64,000 nucleotides of DNA from Haloterrigena salifodinae (GTDB lineage Archaea; Halobacteriota; Halobacteria; Halobacteriales; Natrialbaceae). Location of the stretch: assembly GCF_003977755.1 (NCBI RefSeq), contig NZ_RQWN01000001.1, positions 450,995 to 514,994 on the forward strand, given 5' to 3'. Position numbers and translations under genes: made by a program. A model generated the notes under the pieces. That model was not told the origin of the DNA. It worked only from the letters and a program-made list of their open reading frames with translations, and searched no databases. Below, piece by piece: positions 61,785-64,000 of the stretch. Positions within the stretch are counted from its first letter, which is position 1, and every line of letters begins with the position of its first letter.

Positions 61785-61802
61785 TACCAACTACTGCTAG
61801 AG
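61785..61802. repeat. Right 18-bp inverted repeat of the 60.3-61.8 kb module
   Basis: TACCAACTACTGCTAGAG is the exact reverse complement of 60329-60346 and lies 69 bases after the DUF7521 stop. Confidence 0.8.
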
Positions 61803-61854
61803 CGATCGATGAGCGGACTCGGACTCGCAGTCGAATCGGTCGATCCCATCGGTA

Positions 61855-62448
61855 TCAGAGTGGATCGAGACTACCCCGACTGTCCGGTACTACGACGATC
61901 GAACCGTCCCAGCGAACGACGATCCCGTAGCCGAGCAGGGACAGTTTGAAAACCACGTCGTCGCCACCGCCGCCGTCGCTCCGGACCGATTCGTCGACGG
62001 CGAACGTCACTGACTCGAGGCTCGATACACTCGCCGAAAGTGCCACGATCGTCTCCAACGGCACGTCCCGGATCTCCCCCTCCACGGTGAACGAGAGCAC
62101 GTCGGGATGCGAGTCGACCGACCCGGGACTGTCGTTCGCGGACGATCGAAGCGCGTCGATTCCGTCCGCGAGGTCTTCCCGGTCCGACGTCGCAACGCCG
62201 ACGTCGACGGTCTCGAGTCGAAGCGTCGCCGGCCCGGACAGATCGAGCGCGACGGAGTCCGCGTCGCCGACCGACACGGTCACGCGGACCGGCTTCAATG
62301 TCGTTCCCTCGAACTCGCCGAGCAGCGCCTCTGACACTCTCAGATGGCCCTCCACCGCGAATTCGATCCCGTCGGGCGGTCGTGTTTCCACGGCGACGTC
62401 CGACAGTCGAATGCGCTTCGCGTCGTCGAATCGGACTGTGTTGTTCAT
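61855..62448 (-). CDS. Haloarchaeal hypothetical protein
   Basis: From ATG 62448 (MNNTVRFDDAKRIRLSDVAV) the 197-residue protein is acidic and beta-rich with no membrane segment or signal. It contains repeated strands such as VRVTVSVGDADSVALDLSG and VLSFTVEGEIRDVPLETIVA. Codon use matches core genes, unlike the adjoining module. I do not recognise the family. It is divergent from the GH3 gene. Confidence 0.7.
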   Translation of the reverse strand: MNNTVRFDDAKRIRLSDVAVETRPPDGIEFAVEGHLRVSEALLGEFEGTTLKPVRVTVSVGDADSVALDLSGPATLRLETVDVGVATSDREDLADGIDALRSSANDSPGSVDSHPDVLSFTVEGEIRDVPLETIVALSASVSSLESVTFAVDESVRSDGGGGDDVVFKLSLLGYGIVVRWDGSIVVVPDSRGSLDPL

Positions 62449-62603
62449 CGATCCCTGGGTGAGCGTGCGGTCCGAGCGGGGGAAACGGTACCGCCGAGAA
62501 TCGGCGTGTACGGCGTACTCCTCCGTACACAAGCGCTACCCGATCGTTACCCGCAGTCGCGTGCGACATAGCCACCTGCTACCTCGCGTGTAGCTAGGAA
62601 ATA

Positions 62604-62610
62604 TTTATAC
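62604..62610 (+). promoter_or_regulatory. TATA box of the GH3 gene
   Basis: TTTATAC lies 27-33 bases before ATG 62637 in an AT-rich tract. Confidence 0.55.
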
Positions 62611-62636
62611 AATATAGAGTAATATGAATAGGTCGT

Positions 62637-64000
62637 ATGACAGCTGATAACAATGGTGACGAAGTCGACGAATCGCGCCGAACGTTCATGAAGGCGACCG
62701 GTGCAGCGACGGCCGCAGCCGGACTCGGGGCCACCGGTGCGGCGGCCGGCGACGGGACGCGATCGAAGCGCATCGAGAACCTGCTCGAGGCGATGACCAT
62801 AGAGCAGAAGGTCGGCCAGATGACCCAGGTCGCGATCGACGACCTCGGCGAGGGGTTCGACCCCGACACCGCGTTCAACGATCACGACGACGCGGACACG
62901 CTCGGCGACCTGTTCGCCGAACTCCACGTCGGATCGATCCTCAACGGCGGCGCCACAGGACCGACCGACGACGGTGGGGAGTTCGTCGAGGGGCTCAACG
63001 GCCTCCAGGAGTACAACCTCGAGGTCAACGAGCCCTCGATCCCGTTCGTCTGGGGCTGTGACGCCCTCCACGGAAATTGCCTGCTCGAGGGCTGTACGAG
63101 CTTTCCGCAGCGACTCAACATGGGTGCAACGCGCGACGTCGACCTCGTCGAGGCGGCGGCGACCCATACGGGCGATTCCGTCGCGGCGATCGGCGGCCAC
63201 TGGACCTTCGGGCCGACGCTGGACGTCCTGCGGGACATGCGCTGGGGTCGCTACTTCGAGGGCCACAGCGAGGACGCGATGCTGCTCGGCGAGATGGGGA
63301 AAGCGCGGGCGCGAGGCTTCCAGCAGAGCGGGCGGGTCGCCGCGACGGTCAAGCACTTCGCCGGCTACGGCTCCCCGAACACCGGTTCCGACCGGACCCA
63401 CGCTCGGACCTCGATGCGGGACCTGCGGACCAGACAGTTCGAGTCCTACCGGCGCGGTCTCGAGGAGGCCAAGACGGTGATGGTCAACAGCGGCGCGGTC
63501 AACGGAAAGCCGGCCCACGCTTCGCCGTGGCTGCTGACGACGGTCCTGCGCGACCGGTTCGGTTTCGACGGTGTGGTACTGACCGACTGGGACGACTTCG
63601 AGCGGATGCTCTCGAACCACGAGTACCTGCCGGACACCGACGCGGGCTGGCGCGAGTCGGTCCGACAGGGCATCGAGGCCGGCATCGACATGCACATGTG
63701 CGGCGGCGAGACGGCGCCGACCGAGTTCATCGACACCGTGATCGACCTCGTCGAGAGCGGTGAGCTCTCCGAGCGGCGCATCGACGAGTCGGTCCGTCGC
63801 ATCCTCGCGCTCAAGGCCGATCTCGGACTGTTCGAGGACCCCCTCGCGCCGGAGGACGAGATCGGCGACATCGTCGGCGGCGCCGCCGACGTCTCTGAGC
63901 AACTCGCCAAGGAGTCACTGGTCCTGCTACAAAACGAGGACGACGCGCTGCCCCTCGAGGGCGTCGACGACCTCCTGCTGACCGGCCCCGGCGTCCACGA
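62637..64000 (+). CDS. Glycoside hydrolase family 3, Tat-exported (3' end outside window)
   Basis: The frame starts at ATG 62637 and stays open for 454 codons to the window end. A Tat signal is present (ESRRTFMKATGAATAAAGLG, Arg-Arg at 14-15). The GH3 catalytic domain shows MTIEQKVGQMTQV, VKHFAGYGSPNTGSD and the nucleophile Asp in GVVLTDWDDFERM. The beginning of the second (C-terminal) domain follows (ESLVLLQNEDDALPLEG). It hydrolyses beta-glucosidic or related glycans outside the cell. The acid/base residue lies beyond the window. Confidence 0.93.
   Translation, partial: MTADNNGDEVDESRRTFMKATGAATAAAGLGATGAAAGDGTRSKRIENLLEAMTIEQKVGQMTQVAIDDLGEGFDPDTAFNDHDDADTLGDLFAELHVGSILNGGATGPTDDGGEFVEGLNGLQEYNLEVNEPSIPFVWGCDALHGNCLLEGCTSFPQRLNMGATRDVDLVEAAATHTGDSVAAIGGHWTFGPTLDVLRDMRWGRYFEGHSEDAMLLGEMGKARARGFQQSGRVAATVKHFAGYGSPNTGSDRTHARTSMRDLRTRQFESYRRGLEEAKTVMVNSGAVNGKPAHASPWLLTTVLRDRFGFDGVVLTDWDDFERMLSNHEYLPDTDAGWRESVRQGIEAGIDMHMCGGETAPTEFIDTVIDLVESGELSERRIDESVRRILALKADLGLFEDPLAPEDEIGDIVGGAADVSEQLAKESLVLLQNEDDALPLEGVDDLLLTGPGVH

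Larger units (their letters stand above)
60329..61802. mobile_element. Putative mobile or acquired unit bounded by 18-bp inverted repeats
   Basis: The 1474-base unit contains a 4-TM protein, a winged-helix protein and a DUF7521 membrane protein, all on the plus strand. It has no transposase and is lower in GC than its flanks. Perfect terminal inverted repeats suggest it was or is mobilised in trans, or is an excised-element scar with passengers. Direct target repeats were not found. Confidence 0.5.

Noticed and set aside
1..64000. CRISPR arrays, tRNA and rRNA genes
   Set aside because: No regularly spaced direct repeats and no cloverleaf with the conserved GGTTCGA-type loop were noticed by eye; a tRNAscan run would be decisive.

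Overview
The window is chromosomal DNA of a haloarchaeon (class Halobacteria; the gene content suggests a Natrialbales-type genome such as Natrinema or Haloterrigena, an inference without database search). The signs are very high GC, strongly acidic predicted proteins, twin-arginine signals on exported proteins, TATA boxes about 25-35 bases before starts with little or no leader, archaeal information-processing genes (L21e, Rpb4, DUF655, KsgA, HemK2-type methyltransferase), bat-type HTH regulators and a haloarchaeal gas-vesicle (gvp) locus.

Layout. 1-2.6 kb: tail of a membrane protein, a lone E2-type acyltransferase, an Acg-like nitroreductase and a SHOCT membrane protein. 2.6-5.9 kb: a lower-GC accessory pocket with a broken transposase, a DMT/EamA transporter, an HTH regulator and a truncated DUF2270 gene. 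5.9-15.4 kb: small zinc-ribbon proteins, MaoC hydratases, MsrA, a D-2-hydroxyacid dehydrogenase and a fatty-acid/acyl-CoA set (enoyl-CoA hydratase, thiolase, acyl-CoA dehydrogenase). 15.5-24.4 kb: a formate dehydrogenase locus with Tat-exported catalytic subunit, ferredoxin subunit, small membrane subunit, cytochrome b, a divergent HdrA/MvhD-like iron-sulfur protein and a TorD-type chaperone. 24.4-30.8 kb: small conserved haloarchaeal proteins, a zinc alcohol dehydrogenase and a Gfo/Idh/MocA oxidoreductase.

30.9-38.3 kb: a complete divergent gas-vesicle locus, gvpFGH-(I-like)-JKLM on the minus strand and gvpA-N-O on the plus strand, without gvpC between A and N and without gvpD/gvpE nearby. 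38.4-42.3 kb: a CHY zinc-finger protein and a minus-strand DUF4129-DUF7269-DUF58-DUF7519 operon that has no MoxR gene beside it. 42.6-52 kb: a membrane-anchored tandem winged-helix protein, MutS, GNAT, DoxX, a metallo-beta-lactamase-fold hydrolase, a probable class I terpene synthase, a PLP sulfur-amino-acid enzyme and a bat-type HTH.

52.2-57 kb: the L21e-Rpb4-DUF655-(Tat lipoprotein)-KsgA-MscS-HemK2 block. 57.2-59.3 kb: a two-gene MetE operon in which only the second product keeps the zinc ligands. 60.3-61.8 kb: a lower-GC three-gene module (4-TM protein, winged helix, DUF7521) bounded by perfect 18-bp inverted repeats, with an operator-like palindrome at the first start; this is the strongest candidate for an undescribed mobile or regulatory unit. 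The window ends inside a Tat-exported glycoside hydrolase family 3 gene. No tRNA, rRNA or CRISPR array was seen.
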